This document shows positions 9,167 to 20,222 of a DNA stretch of 64,000 nt, piece after piece (within the stretch, counting starts at the first letter, position 1; each line of letters starts with the position of its first letter). The notes below the pieces were generated by a model. The model was given only the letters and a program-made list of their open reading frames with translations. It did no database searches and had not been told where the DNA came from. Made by a program: the position numbers and the translations under genes. Source of the stretch: Xylanibacter brevis ATCC 19188 (GTDB lineage Bacteria; Bacteroidota; Bacteroidia; Bacteroidales; Bacteroidaceae); NCBI RefSeq assembly GCF_000621725.1, contig NZ_KK211333.1, positions 135,181 through 199,180 of the forward strand, written 5' to 3'.

Positions 9167-10429
9167 ATGTTTATTTTAAATAGCATTATCGTGTTTCTGG
9201 TGACGATCATTGCCATCGTCATCATCCTGCTCGTTGCGAAGAAATATCTGTCTCCCTCGGGCAATGTGAATATTGAGATCAATGGCGAGCGCACTATCAA
9301 TGTGCCTCAGGGTAACAACCTGATGGCTACACTCAATCAGAATGGCATCTTCCTGCCTTCTGCCTGTGGTGGTAAGGCATCATGCGGCCAGTGTAAGGTA
9401 CAGGTTCTTGAGGGCGGTGGCGAGATTCTCGACTCAGAGAAGCCTCACTTCACCCGTAAGGAGATCAAGGATCACTGGCGTCTGGGATGTCAGTGCAAGG
9501 TGAAGGGCGACCTGAAGATTCATGTAGATGAGTCAATTCTGGGTGTTAAAGAGTACGAGTGTACTGTTATCTCTAACAAGAACGTGGCTACCTTCATCAA
9601 GGAGTTCAAAGTGCAGCTGCCTGCAGGTGCTCACATGGACTTCCTGCCTGGTTCTTATGCTCAGATTAAGATTCCTGCATTCGACTGCATCGACTATGAT
9701 AAGGACATCGACAAGAGCCTGATTGGTGATGAGTATCTGCCTGCTTGGGAGAAGTTCGGTTTGTTCCCACTCAAGTGTAAAAACCCTGAACCTACTATCC
9801 GTGCTTACTCAATGGCAAACTATCCTGCCGAGGGCGATGTGTTCATGTTGACAGTTCGTATTGCCACACCTCCTTTCAAGGCCGATCGTTCAGGCTTTAT
9901 GGAGGTTAACCCTGGTATCGCTTCGTCTTATATCTTCTCACTGAAACCCGGTGACAAGGTTATCATGAGTGGTCCTTTCGGTGACTTCCATCCACACTTC
10001 GACTCGAAGAAGGAGATGATTTGGGTAGGTGGTGGTGCCGGTATGGCTCCTCTGCGCGCTCAGATTATGCACATGACCAAAACGCTTCACACCACCGATC
10101 GCGAGATGCACTACTTCTATGGTGCACGTGCGCTGAATGAGGTGTTCTATCTCGAGGACTTCCTCGGATTGGAGAAGGAGTATCCCAACTTCCACTTCCA
10201 CTTGGCTTTGGACCGTCCAGACCCCGCAGCCGATGCTGCTGGCGTAAAGTACACTCCAGGTTTTGTTCACAACGTGATGTTCGAGACCTATCTGAAGGAC
10301 CACGAGGCTCCCGAGGATATCGAGTACTACATGTGCGGTCCTGGTCCTATGTCAAAGGCCGTTGTCGGCATGCTCGACTCTCTGGGTGTAGATCCCGAGA
10401 GCATCATGTATGATAACTTCGGTGGTTAA
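9167..10429 (+). CDS. nqrF: Na+-translocating NADH:quinone reductase subunit F
   Basis: NqrF is the electron-entry subunit that oxidises NADH and passes electrons through FAD and a 2Fe-2S cluster. The 420-residue protein begins with a membrane helix (about residues 5-25). A plant-type ferredoxin domain follows with cluster ligands Cys67, Cys73, Cys76 and Cys108. The FAD-binding RAYS motif is near residue 212, and the NADH-binding glycine-rich [12 protein letters not shown] is near residues 288-299. YMCGPGPM near the C terminus is the usual nicotinamide-side motif. It is the last gene of the operon and is followed by a perfect terminator hairpin. Confidence 0.97.
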   Translation: MFILNSIIVFLVTIIAIVIILLVAKKYLSPSGNVNIEINGERTINVPQGNNLMATLNQNGIFLPSACGGKASCGQCKVQVLEGGGEILDSEKPHFTRKEIKDHWRLGCQCKVKGDLKIHVDESILGVKEYECTVISNKNVATFIKEFKVQLPAGAHMDFLPGSYAQIKIPAFDCIDYDKDIDKSLIGDEYLPAWEKFGLFPLKCKNPEPTIRAYSMANYPAEGDVFMLTVRIATPPFKADRSGFMEVNPGIASSYIFSLKPGDKVIMSGPFGDFHPHFDSKKEMIWVGGGAGMAPLRAQIMHMTKTLHTTDREMHYFYGARALNEVFYLEDFLGLEKEYPNFHFHLALDRPDPAADAAGVKYTPGFVHNVMFETYLKDHEAPEDIEYYMCGPGPMSKAVVGMLDSLGVDPESIMYDNFGG

Positions 10430-10458
10430 TGTTTGAAATAGCGTAACTATTATCAAAT

Positions 10459-10495
10459 AAAAGGGCAACTTTACGACTGGTAAAGTTGCCCTTTT
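10459..10495 (+). terminator. Rho-independent terminator of the nqr operon
   Basis: A perfect 16-bp stem (left arm 10459-10474, right arm 10480-10495) surrounds a 5-nt loop. The left arm starts with AAAA and the right arm ends in TTTT, so it could work in both directions. It starts 29 bp after the nqrF stop. Confidence 0.93.
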
Positions 10496-10560
10496 CCGTT
10501 CTAGTTCAGTAATTTTTGTTTTTTTCAACTTTTAGATTTTTCTATTCACTCCTTTTTTAT

Positions 10561-10568
10561 TAACTTTG
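10561..10568 (+). promoter_or_regulatory. Predicted -7 element of the fur-purA-hisS operon
   Basis: TAACTTTG matches TAnnTTTG exactly. It ends only 10 bp before the ATG at 10579, so the transcript would have a very short leader. No clear -33 TTTG lies at 19-21 bp. Confidence 0.6.
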
Positions 10569-10578
10569 CAAGCGGTTT

Positions 10579-11073
10579 ATGAAAGCAACAGAGAAGAAGG
10601 ACAGTGTGCGATTGGCTGTAGAGCGCATACTGACTAGTTATTTGGAGATGAATAATCATCGCAAGACGCCAGAACGCTTTGCGATATTAGAGGCTGTTTA
10701 CAGTTTCAAGGGCCACTTCACACTCGAGGAACTTGGCCAAAAGTTGAACGATGTTTATAAGTTTCCAGTTAGCCGTGCAACCCTCTACAACACCATCAAT
10801 CTCTTTTTGGAATTGCGACTCGTGGTACGTCACAGTTTTCAGGGCGCTACAAAATATGAAGCCTGTTATGCCGATGATAGCCATTGTCACCAGGTATGTA
10901 CCGTTTGTGGAAAGGTGACCGAAGTCCGCGCTCCCGAGATATCAATGGCCATTGATCAGATGAAGCTAAAGCGATTCCATAAAGATGGATTTACGCTATA
11001 TATTTATGGCATCTGTTCTACTTGTCAGGCTGCTCTGACCAGAAAACGTAATAGTATGAATGTTAAACATTAA
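10579..11073 (+). CDS. Fur-family transcriptional regulator
   Basis: This is a 164-residue metal- or peroxide-responsive repressor of the Fur superfamily. The N-terminal winged helix covers about residues 10-90 (RKTPERFAILEAVY, then FPVSRATLYNTINLFLEL as recognition helix). The C-terminal dimerisation domain holds HCHQVCTVCGKVTEV and GICSTC, two CxxC pairs that form the structural zinc site. The sequence alone does not separate Fur, PerR and Zur. It is the first gene of a run ending with the CinA-like gene, and purA starts 19 bp downstream. A predicted -7 box ends 10 bp before the ATG, so the mRNA is nearly leaderless; a later Met at residue 26 would lose part of the DNA-binding domain. Confidence 0.9.
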   Translation: MKATEKKDSVRLAVERILTSYLEMNNHRKTPERFAILEAVYSFKGHFTLEELGQKLNDVYKFPVSRATLYNTINLFLELRLVVRHSFQGATKYEACYADDSHCHQVCTVCGKVTEVRAPEISMAIDQMKLKRFHKDGFTLYIYGICSTCQAALTRKRNSMNVKH

Positions 11074-11086
11074 AATTAAACGATAG

Positions 11087-13724
<2,638 letters not shown>

Positions 13725-13737
13725 TTTAATTTTCAGA

Positions 13738-14595
13738 ATGCAGAAGAAACGCAGATGGCATTGTCTGTCGGGACAAGAACCCACGGAACTTGACAAGCAG
13801 GTTATGTATTGGGAGAACAAGGGAAAACTTGTTCCCACACGTGACTTGATTAAAACGCCAGAACAAATTGAAGGTATCAGAAAAGCAGGTGTTGTGAATA
13901 CAGGTGTGCTTGATGCTGTAGCAGCAAAGATTCATGCCGGTATGAGCACGCTTGAGATTGACCAAATCTGTCGCACGTATTGCGAGGAGCATGGTGGTAT
14001 TCCTGCATGTCTTAACTATGAGGGCTTCCCAATGAGCGTCTGCACCAGCATCAACGAGGTGGTTTGTCATGGTATTCCTAAAGAGGAGGATATCCTTGAG
14101 GAAGGTGACATCATCAATGTTGACTTTACCACCATTCTTGATGGCTATTATGCTGACGCATCGCGTATGTTCATCATCGGTAAGACAACCCCCGAAAAGG
14201 AACAGTTGGTGCGTGTGGCCAAAGAATGTTTGGAAATCGGTATGGAAGCAGCAAAGCCATATAGCTTTGTTGGCGACATCGGCCATGCCATTGAGAAACA
14301 TTGTAAGAAGTATGGATATGGCATCGTCCGCGATCTGGCCGGTCATGGCGTAGGACTTCAGTTCCATGAAGAGCCCGATGTCAATCATTATGGACATCGC
14401 GGTACTGGCATGTTGCTCGTACCTGGCATGGTGTTCACCATCGAGCCCATGATTAATATGGGCACATGGCGCGTGTTCATCGATGCTGACGACCCATACG
14501 GATGGGAAGTCATCACAGAAGACGAGAAACCTTCTGCTCAGTGGGAGCATACGCTCGTTATGACAGAACATGGAGTTGAAATACTGACTTACTAA
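13738..14595 (+). CDS. map: Type I methionine aminopeptidase
   Basis: Map removes the initiator methionine from new proteins. The 285-residue protein has the pita-bread fold motifs: His in NEVVCHGIP, the metal-binding aspartates in DIINVDFTTILDGYYADASRMF, His in GHGVGLQFHEEP, Glu in FTIEPMIN, and the final Glu in QWEHTLVMTEHG. About 34 extra residues (MQKKRRWHCLSGQEP onward) precede the catalytic core; I believe such an extension occurs in other Bacteroidota Map proteins, and its role is not evident. The stop overlaps the tsaD start by one base. Confidence 0.96.
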   Translation: MQKKRRWHCLSGQEPTELDKQVMYWENKGKLVPTRDLIKTPEQIEGIRKAGVVNTGVLDAVAAKIHAGMSTLEIDQICRTYCEEHGGIPACLNYEGFPMSVCTSINEVVCHGIPKEEDILEEGDIINVDFTTILDGYYADASRMFIIGKTTPEKEQLVRVAKECLEIGMEAAKPYSFVGDIGHAIEKHCKKYGYGIVRDLAGHGVGLQFHEEPDVNHYGHRGTGMLLVPGMVFTIEPMINMGTWRVFIDADDPYGWEVITEDEKPSAQWEHTLVMTEHGVEILTY

Positions 14596-15626
14596 TGGAA
14601 GAAAAAGATATTTATATATTAGGAATAGAAAGCTCCTGCGACGATACCTCTGCCGCAGTTCTGAAGAACGGCATCTTGCTGTCTAACGTGACCGCCTCTC
14701 AGGCTGTTCACGAAGCTTATGGCGGTGTGGTTCCTGAATTGGCTTCAAGAGCCCACCAGCAGAATGTGGTGCCTGTTGTAGATCAGGCCATCAAGCGTGC
14801 CGGTATTACCAAAGAGCAGCTCACAGCTATTGCCTTTACACGCGGTCCGGGTTTGATGGGCTCGCTGTTGGTAGGCGTCAGCTTTGCCAAAGGTTTCGCA
14901 CGCTCGCTGGGCATTCCTCTTATAGATGTCAATCATCTCCAGGGACATGTGATGGCACACTTCATCCGCGAGGCCGACGATGACCACGCATTGCCACCAT
15001 TGCCATTCCTCTGTCTGCTTGTTAGTGGCGGTAACTCTCAGATAGTAAAGGTGAATGCCTACAATGATATGGAAGTCCTGGGACAGACCATTGACGATGC
15101 CGCAGGCGAAGCGATCGACAAATGCTCGAAGGTGATGGGGCTGGGCTATCCTGGTGGACCCATCATCGACCGATTGGCGCGTCAGGGCAATCCAAAGGCC
15201 TATCAGTTCTCTGAACCGCATATCCCAGGTCTGGACTACAGTTTCTCGGGTCTAAAGACCTCTTTCCTTTACAACCTTCGTAAGTGGGTAGAGGACGATC
15301 CGGACTTTGTGGAACATCATAAGGAAGACTTGGCTGCTTCGCTCGAGTGGACCATTGTGGATATACTTATGAAGAAGTTACGCCTAGCCGTGAAACAGAC
15401 TGGTATTAAGCATGTTGCGGTGGCAGGTGGCGTGAGTGCCAACAATGGACTTCGTAACGCTTTCTACGATCATGCTAAGCGTTTCGGGTGGACTGTCTAT
15501 ATACCTAAGTTCAGCTACACCACTGATAATGCAGCCATGATAGGTATCGTTGGACATTATAAATATTTGGACGGCGAGTTCTGTTCTATTGATGCACCAA
15601 CCTTTAGTAAAGTGACTTTTAAGTGA
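14595..15626 (+). CDS. tsaD: tRNA N6-threonylcarbamoyladenosine transferase TsaD
   Basis: TsaD transfers the threonylcarbamoyl group to A37 of ANN-decoding tRNAs, working with TsaB and TsaE. The 343-residue protein has the ASKHA fold motifs: GIESSCDDTSAAV at the N terminus, the metal-binding His pair in HLQGHVMAH, LLVSGGNSQIV, DDAAGEAIDKCSKVMGLGYPGG, and the adenosine-binding VAGGVSANNGLR. Length and start agree with the family. It lies between map and the CinA-like gene; tsaB, tsaC and tsaE are not in the window. Confidence 0.97.
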   Translation: MEEKDIYILGIESSCDDTSAAVLKNGILLSNVTASQAVHEAYGGVVPELASRAHQQNVVPVVDQAIKRAGITKEQLTAIAFTRGPGLMGSLLVGVSFAKGFARSLGIPLIDVNHLQGHVMAHFIREADDDHALPPLPFLCLLVSGGNSQIVKVNAYNDMEVLGQTIDDAAGEAIDKCSKVMGLGYPGGPIIDRLARQGNPKAYQFSEPHIPGLDYSFSGLKTSFLYNLRKWVEDDPDFVEHHKEDLAASLEWTIVDILMKKLRLAVKQTGIKHVAVAGGVSANNGLRNAFYDHAKRFGWTVYIPKFSYTTDNAAMIGIVGHYKYLDGEFCSIDAPTFSKVTFK

Positions 15627-15659
15627 ATCAACTAACAATCAAACATAGATTTCAGTAAT

Positions 15660-16175
15660 ATGGATTTTGAAGGAAAAATCATCAGTCGCGACGTTAGTCA
15701 GTTGCTGTGGGAAATGGAGAAAACTGTAAGTACAGCCGAGAGTTGTACTGGCGGTCGTATCGCAGAAACTATCATGGGCGTTCCTGGCGCTTCTAAATAT
15801 TTCAAGGGCGGTATCATCTGCTATGTTAACGAGGTTAAAGAAAATCTTCTCGGTGTTTCTCACGAACTCTTGGAAGAGAAGACAGCCGTTTGCGAAGAGG
15901 TCGCTATCGAGATGGTGAAAGGAGCTTGTCAAACGCTGAATACCGATTATGCTGTGGCAGCTACAGGTCTGGCTGGTCCTGGCGGCGGTTCTAAGGAAAT
16001 CCCTGTTGGCACCATCTGGCTGGCAGTAGGAAATGCCGAAAAAACTGTTACCACAAAGATTGTCGAGGATCATGGTCGCGACATCAATATTGCCATTGCT
16101 ACCAATACTGCCATGCAGATGCTTCGTGATTTTCTGACTCAGGAAAATAAAGAGGAAGAAGCTGCGGAGAGTTAA
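15660..16175 (+). CDS. pncC: CinA C-terminal-domain nicotinamide-nucleotide amidohydrolase
   Basis: This 171-residue protein is a stand-alone CinA C-terminal domain, a family whose characterised members (PncC) deamidate nicotinamide mononucleotide to the acid form in NAD salvage. The signature STAESCTGGRIAETI is near residues 22-36, followed by GGIICYVNEVKENLLGV and AATGLAGPGGGSKEIPVGTIW. The N-terminal nucleotide-binding half found in full CinA is absent, which is normal for PncC. The start codon follows tsaD by 33 bp, so it is probably the last gene of the fur-purA run. Confidence 0.92.
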   Translation: MDFEGKIISRDVSQLLWEMEKTVSTAESCTGGRIAETIMGVPGASKYFKGGIICYVNEVKENLLGVSHELLEEKTAVCEEVAIEMVKGACQTLNTDYAVAATGLAGPGGGSKEIPVGTIWLAVGNAEKTVTTKIVEDHGRDINIAIATNTAMQMLRDFLTQENKEEEAAES

Positions 16176-16234
16176 AAAACATTAATGATTAAGTGATTAT
16201 TTTGCATTAATTCTCATTTTACAATAAAAATTCG

Positions 16235-16242
16235 TACCTTTG
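16235..16242 (+). promoter_or_regulatory. Predicted -7 element for rpmB-rpmG
   Basis: TACCTTTG matches the Bacteroidota -7 consensus exactly and lies 50 bp before the rpmB ATG. A TTTG at 16201-16204 is too far upstream to be the usual -33 element. Confidence 0.65.
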
Positions 16243-16292
16243 CACCCTGTTTGGAGTAAGTATCAAAAGTACACATTTTAAAGTAGATAGAG

Positions 16293-16556
16293 ATGTCTAA
16301 GATTTGTCAAATCACAGGAAAGAAGGCACAGATCGGTAATAACGTGTCTCACTCAAAGCATCGCACTAAGAGAAGCTTTGATGTAAACCTGTTCAGCAAG
16401 AAGTTCTACTACGTAGAGGAGAATTGCTGGATTCAGTTGAAGATCAGCGCCGCTGGCCTTCGTATGATTAATAAAGTAGGTCTTGACGCCGCTTTGAAGC
16501 AGGCTGTTGCCAATGGCTTCGTGGATTGGAAAGACATTAAAGTAATAGGAGACTAA
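16293..16556 (+). CDS. rpmB: 50S ribosomal protein L28 (bL28)
   Basis: An 87-residue ribosomal protein of the large subunit. The opening [21 protein letters not shown] is diagnostic of bL28, followed by [16 protein letters not shown]. It is encoded 6 bp before rpmG and 210 bp before the small DUF4295 gene, a conserved Bacteroidota arrangement. The 5' leader of about 45 nt shows no strong structure. Confidence 0.97.
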   Translation: MSKICQITGKKAQIGNNVSHSKHRTKRSFDVNLFSKKFYYVEENCWIQLKISAAGLRMINKVGLDAALKQAVANGFVDWKDIKVIGD

Positions 16557-16562
16557 TAGACC

Positions 16563-16754
16563 ATGGCAAGCAAGAAAGCAAAGGGCAACCGCGTCCAGGT
16601 AGTTCTGGAGTGCACCGAGATGAAAAGCAGCGGTCTTCCTGGCACCAGCCGTTACATTACGACCAAGAATCGTAAGAATACGCCTGAGCGCATGGAGCTG
16701 ATGAAGTATAACCCCATCCTGAAGAAGATGACTCTTCATAAGGAGATTAAGTAA
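16563..16754 (+). CDS. rpmG: 50S ribosomal protein L33 (bL33)
   Basis: A 63-residue large-subunit protein. [11 protein letters not shown] and [25 protein letters not shown] are standard bL33 sequence. The zinc-binding CxxC pairs found in some L33 proteins are missing, since only one Cys is present, so this is the zinc-independent C- form. It lies between rpmB and the DUF4295 gene and is presumably co-transcribed with them. Confidence 0.97.
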   Translation: MASKKAKGNRVQVVLECTEMKSSGLPGTSRYITTKNRKNTPERMELMKYNPILKKMTLHKEIK

Positions 16755-16766
16755 TAGTAAGACAGA

Positions 16767-16925
16767 ATGGCAAAGAAAACCGTCGCTACCCTCCACGAAG
16801 GCTCAAAGGATGGTCGCGCTTACTCAAAGGTTATCAAGATGGTTCGCAGCCCCAAGACTGGCGCGTACATCTTCGATGAGCAGATGGTTCCCAATGAAGC
16901 CGTTAAGGACTTCTTCAAGAACTAA
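16767..16925 (+). CDS. DUF4295 small basic protein, likely ribosomal
   Basis: A 52-residue basic protein starts 12 bp after rpmG: MAKKTVATLHEGSKDGRAYS, then a short middle with VRSPKTGAYIFDEQMV and the end KDFFKN. It matches the DUF4295 family that follows rpmG in Bacteroidota. I recall, without being certain, that this family corresponds to the extra large-subunit protein bL38 seen in a Flavobacterium johnsoniae ribosome structure. Position, size and charge support a ribosomal role. The terminator hairpin begins 33 bp downstream, so it closes the rpmB-rpmG operon. Confidence 0.9.
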   Translation: MAKKTVATLHEGSKDGRAYSKVIKMVRSPKTGAYIFDEQMVPNEAVKDFFKN

Positions 16926-16957
16926 TCTTATTTGAACGATTATTTTAATCAAATATT

Positions 16958-16992
16958 AAAGAGAGATGCGTTGTGAAGATGCATCTCTCTTT
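16958..16992 (+). terminator. Terminator of the rpmB-rpmG-DUF4295 operon
   Basis: A perfect 12-bp stem (16958-16969 with 16981-16992) has an 11-nt loop and runs into further T residues to 16996. Confidence 0.9.
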
Positions 16993-17081
16993 TTTTGTTT
17001 CTCTCTTATTTCTTTATTTTCCCCTTTTTTTCTTATCTATTTCGAGCTTGTTTATTGCTTCTCTCTCTCTAGTTCCTTCCG

Positions 17082-18221
17082 TTAGCGATATACTTGTTCG
17101 TATTGTTTTGCCACCTTCAGATAGTCGTGATGGCGCTTGACGTATTCTATGCTTTGCTTTTTCAGCATGGGGATGCGAGAGGGATTGAGTATGAGCTGCT
17201 CTAACTCGTTGTAAACGCTCTCGTAGGTGGGCTGTACGTTGATGATGGGGCGTAGCTCGTGCTCATTGATGATCTCGTAGTTTTCGGGTTCACCGCCGCC
17301 TATGCAGATGATGCCTTTCGACATGGCTAGTAGGGGGTTCATGGAAGGAGTGTAACTATAGAGCTGGTCTAGGATGGCATCGCTGCCGTCCATCATATGT
17401 TGGTATTCGGCAAATGGCACGCCTTCAGCTTTCATCAACTCCATCTTGTCGGGGTATTTGCGCAGAAGGTCTTCGGCAGCTTTCAGCATGATGTCTGTTC
17501 CCTTATAGGCGCTACGTCCTTTGCTGATACCGATAAACACCTTCAGTTTAGTGTGGTCTTGTTTGGTGAATGAAGTAGGTGTTGTCGACAGACTCGTTGA
17601 CTCGTTCTGAACTAGAGTAGTCTGCTCGTCTGAAGGCATTTTGATGGGTAGGGGAATGTAAGTCAGTTTTTGGCTGAAATACGGCTGGTAGCAGATATGG
17701 TCATCGTAGAGGCCAGACACGATAGCGTCGCAATCTTCGGCAATTAGCTTGTTCAGTTGCTCTTTGGGCGTGCCCAACCAGTCTTGCTGGTCTTTTATCA
17801 CGTGCGGTTCGGTGCGCACCTGGTCGCCAATGTTGAAGTCGCTATAGCGCATAGGTTTGTTGTATGTGCTCTCGTGCACCCAGTAGTAGTCCATGCCCAT
17901 GGCACATAGCACCATTTTCTTGTTGTGCTTGCGCAGGTAGCGGTATATGGGGAAGATGCGTTCTGCCTTTAGTTCCACGAACATAGGGTTGATAAGCTGA
18001 ACCACGTCGTAGTTGCGCCAAGTGGGAAGTAGTGCGTATATCTTTGCCATTAGGGCGATGCCTCCCAGTTTGCCTTCCTTTCTTGCCAGGTCGATGTCAC
18101 GTGGGTAGTTTTTCCAGAAGTCACCATTTGAAGCCACTGTGACCTCGTGCCCCAATGCCCTTAGGCCTTCGGCCAGTGTGGCGTGCACATTGCTATATTC
18201 TCCAAGCAGAAGTATTCTCAT
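17082..18221 (-). CDS. Glycosyltransferase, GT4-like
   Basis: A 379-residue protein with the two-lobe GT-B layout. The N-terminal lobe begins MRILLLGEYSNVHATLAEGLRALGHEV, the usual sugar-nucleotide transferase opening. The C-terminal lobe has FIGISKGRSAYKGTDIMLKAAEDLLRKYP and a nucleotide-binding stretch near SMNPLLAMSKGIICIGGGEPENYEI. It probably adds a sugar in cell-surface polysaccharide synthesis, because two GT2 enzymes lie upstream on the same strand and a flippase follows on the other. The donor and acceptor cannot be read from the sequence. It ends 90 bp past the terminator of the convergent ribosomal operon. Confidence 0.82.
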   Translation of the reverse strand: MRILLLGEYSNVHATLAEGLRALGHEVTVASNGDFWKNYPRDIDLARKEGKLGGIALMAKIYALLPTWRNYDVVQLINPMFVELKAERIFPIYRYLRKHNKKMVLCAMGMDYYWVHESTYNKPMRYSDFNIGDQVRTEPHVIKDQQDWLGTPKEQLNKLIAEDCDAIVSGLYDDHICYQPYFSQKLTYIPLPIKMPSDEQTTLVQNESTSLSTTPTSFTKQDHTKLKVFIGISKGRSAYKGTDIMLKAAEDLLRKYPDKMELMKAEGVPFAEYQHMMDGSDAILDQLYSYTPSMNPLLAMSKGIICIGGGEPENYEIINEHELRPIINVQPTYESVYNELEQLILNPSRIPMLKKQSIEYVKRHHDYLKVAKQYEQVYR

Positions 18222-18292
18222 TGTTCGTGGTTATTGCTGAGGTTTTCCTGGTGTAAGACGTTTGTTGTTGAGCTTCCTATGTGAAAGAATAC

Positions 18293-19282
18293 TTATCGTT
18301 CGCGGCTCATCAAAGGTAGGGTATGTATCAAGACCGTCAGCCCTACTTCGGAGTTTGTCATTCTGCGAAACCATTTATATTTGTTGGTATAGTCGCGCTC
18401 GGGTAGGGGGAAGAGATTCTTGTTCTTTAGGTCTTCCAGGCGGTTTTCTACCTCCGTTCTGCTTTTTGTTTCAACGATGGTTTGGTAGATATAATCCATT
18501 GTCAGCTGATCTACACGCCTTGTCAGGGCTGTGCGTTCATCGGTGGGCGAATGCTGAGCCAGCTCGCGCAGATCCTCGATGACGTGTAGCTTATCATTCA
18601 GGCGTTTGGCAATAGCTTCTGGCGTTCTCTTTGTTATTGTCGAGTCCGTCCTTATGTTGTAGAAGTAAGCCTTGGCGTCTGTTATGATGATTCTTTTAGC
18701 TTTCAGTAGTAACCTGGGTGTGAAGTCTTCGTCTTCGTGTATGATTCCTTCGATAAATCTCAGGCCGCCGATAATGTCGCGTCTGCATATGTAGTTACAC
18801 GCGGTTCCGTAGATGTTGCAGTTGGTCATGTAGTCGATGCCGGTTCTCTCGTCGTTGTCCTTGAACAGCGCTTGTCGCTTCTCCTTGCTAGTGAAATCGA
18901 AGACCACCATTTCTGGCTTTTTAAATCTCACCAGATCCAAGCAGTGCTCATATACCGGCGTTATCAGTCTGTCGTCGCTATCCACAAACTGCACATATTT
19001 TCCGGAAGCCATTTTCAGCCCCACGTTTCTAGCTGCACTTTGTCCCTGGTTTCTCTGTCGGATATAGATGATGTCTTCTTTCAACTCGTCCAGTTCGTCG
19101 ATGACACACCTTTGCGAGCCATCATCCACGAGGATGATTTCTCGTTCGGTGGGCCTTAGCGATAAAGACAGGATGCTGTTCAGGCAGTCTTTTATCATCC
19201 AGTTTGGCACGTTGTAAGTCGGTATAATAAAACTTACTAGCGGCGTCCTAAGTTGTTGTGTATGGCTTTGTTCAGAATACAT
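18293..19282 (-). CDS. Glycosyltransferase family 2
   Basis: A 329-residue GT-A enzyme. The opening VSFIIPTYNVPNWMIKDCLN, the nucleotide-binding IILVDDGSQ, the NQGQSAARNVGLKMASGKYVQF stretch and the metal-binding DSDD are all present. A helical C-terminal region of about 120 residues follows. The ATG at 19282 lies inside the upstream glycosyltransferase gene and gives a 46-bp overlap. The next in-frame Met would remove the conserved first strand, so the overlapping start is preferred. Substrate unknown; it is part of the polysaccharide cluster. Confidence 0.85.
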   Translation of the reverse strand: MYSEQSHTQQLRTPLVSFIIPTYNVPNWMIKDCLNSILSLSLRPTEREIILVDDGSQRCVIDELDELKEDIIYIRQRNQGQSAARNVGLKMASGKYVQFVDSDDRLITPVYEHCLDLVRFKKPEMVVFDFTSKEKRQALFKDNDERTGIDYMTNCNIYGTACNYICRRDIIGGLRFIEGIIHEDEDFTPRLLLKAKRIIITDAKAYFYNIRTDSTITKRTPEAIAKRLNDKLHVIEDLRELAQHSPTDERTALTRRVDQLTMDYIYQTIVETKSRTEVENRLEDLKNKNLFPLPERDYTNKYKWFRRMTNSEVGLTVLIHTLPLMSRER

Positions 19283-20139
19283 ATACCTTTGATTCCAAAA
19301 ATGTCTTGCATGAGGGCTTTTACTCTCTGCATGGGTGTCAGGCTGCGGTCGAAGGGCGATATATATCTGAATCTCAGCATGGGCTCTTTTCCCGTGAGTT
19401 CATAGACATCCATTTGTGTGTTCAGTATCCTCATGTAGTACGCGGGCGTGTACCAATGTTTTAATGCGGCCAAGTGTGCGTCCAGCAGCATCTCCAGTTC
19501 AGGTCCTTTGGCTGTTGCCGTGATGCCCTTTTCGTTCATGCAGTAGTGGTACAGCCCTTTCGAAGATGTTTTGACACGGTGGGCGTTCAGCAGTAGACGG
19601 CGCAATGTGTGTATATCTTCAAACACGCGTCCTACGGGGAACTTGATATTCTCAAACAGTTCTCTGCGATACAGCTTGTTCCAAGCGTAACAGTGATCGA
19701 AGACCTCTTCGTTTATCCAGTAGTCCAGCATGTTGTCGTAGGTGCGGTCTTGCAGGCTTAGATCGCTCGTTTTTTCACCGTTCACGCTTTTCTCTACGGG
19801 ATATTCCAGTATGTCGCAGTCTTCCATCAGCGGCAGTAGCTGGAGGTAGGTGTTAGGCTCCAGGTAGTCGTCTGAATCCACAAACGTCAGATACTCGCCT
19901 GTAGCTCGTTTGATGCCGGCGTTGCGAGCGTCGCTCAGTCCGCCGTTTCGTTTGTGTATGACGCAGACGCGGCTGTCTCGCTCTTGCCATTGGTTGCACA
20001 ACACGGGGCACGCGTCGTCAGACCCATCGTCCACGAGTATGACCTCCATGTTAGCGATGTTCTGGTTTAACACGCTCTCCACGCATTTGTCTAGCGTGGC
20101 TTCCACGCGATATACGGGTATAATGACACTTAGTTTCAT
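19237..20139 (-). CDS. Glycosyltransferase family 2
   Basis: A 300-residue GT-A family enzyme that starts MKLSVIIPVYRVEATLDKCV. It has VILVDDGSDDACP, GGLSDARNAGIKRATGEYLTF and the DSDD metal site near residue 90. The C-terminal third is rich in Leu and basic residues and may lie against the membrane. It is first in a minus-strand run of three glycosyltransferases and has its own well-formed promoter. Substrate unknown. Confidence 0.87.
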   Translation of the reverse strand: MKLSVIIPVYRVEATLDKCVESVLNQNIANMEVILVDDGSDDACPVLCNQWQERDSRVCVIHKRNGGLSDARNAGIKRATGEYLTFVDSDDYLEPNTYLQLLPLMEDCDILEYPVEKSVNGEKTSDLSLQDRTYDNMLDYWINEEVFDHCYAWNKLYRRELFENIKFPVGRVFEDIHTLRRLLLNAHRVKTSSKGLYHYCMNEKGITATAKGPELEMLLDAHLAALKHWYTPAYYMRILNTQMDVYELTGKEPMLRFRYISPFDRSLTPMQRVKALMQDIFGIKGICILNKAIHNNLGRR

Positions 20140-20154
20140 ATCTTATTCGGTTGA

Positions 20155-20185
20155 CAAAAGTACAATAAAATATCGGATAATCAAA
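20155..20185 (-). promoter_or_regulatory. Promoter for the minus-strand glycosyltransferases
   Basis: On the minus strand, TTTG (20185-20182) and TACTTTTG (20162-20155) are separated by 19 bp, a full match to the Bacteroidota promoter. The leader would be only about 10 nt. Confidence 0.8.
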
Positions 20186-20195
20186 ATAAAAGTTG

Positions 20196-20203
20196 TAATT
20201 TTG
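20196..20203 (+). promoter_or_regulatory. Predicted -7 element for the flippase gene
   Basis: TAATTTTG fits TAnnTTTG and lies 19 bp before the ATG at 20223. It is divergent from the glycosyltransferase promoter, so both directions are driven from an 83-bp gap. Confidence 0.6.
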
Positions 20204-20222
20204 CATTTTAATAATATAATTC

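Noticed and set aside
13726-14571. 281-codon frame antisense to map
   Set aside because: Map has all catalytic residues; the opposite frame has no domain and is His/Cys-rich in the manner of a shadow.
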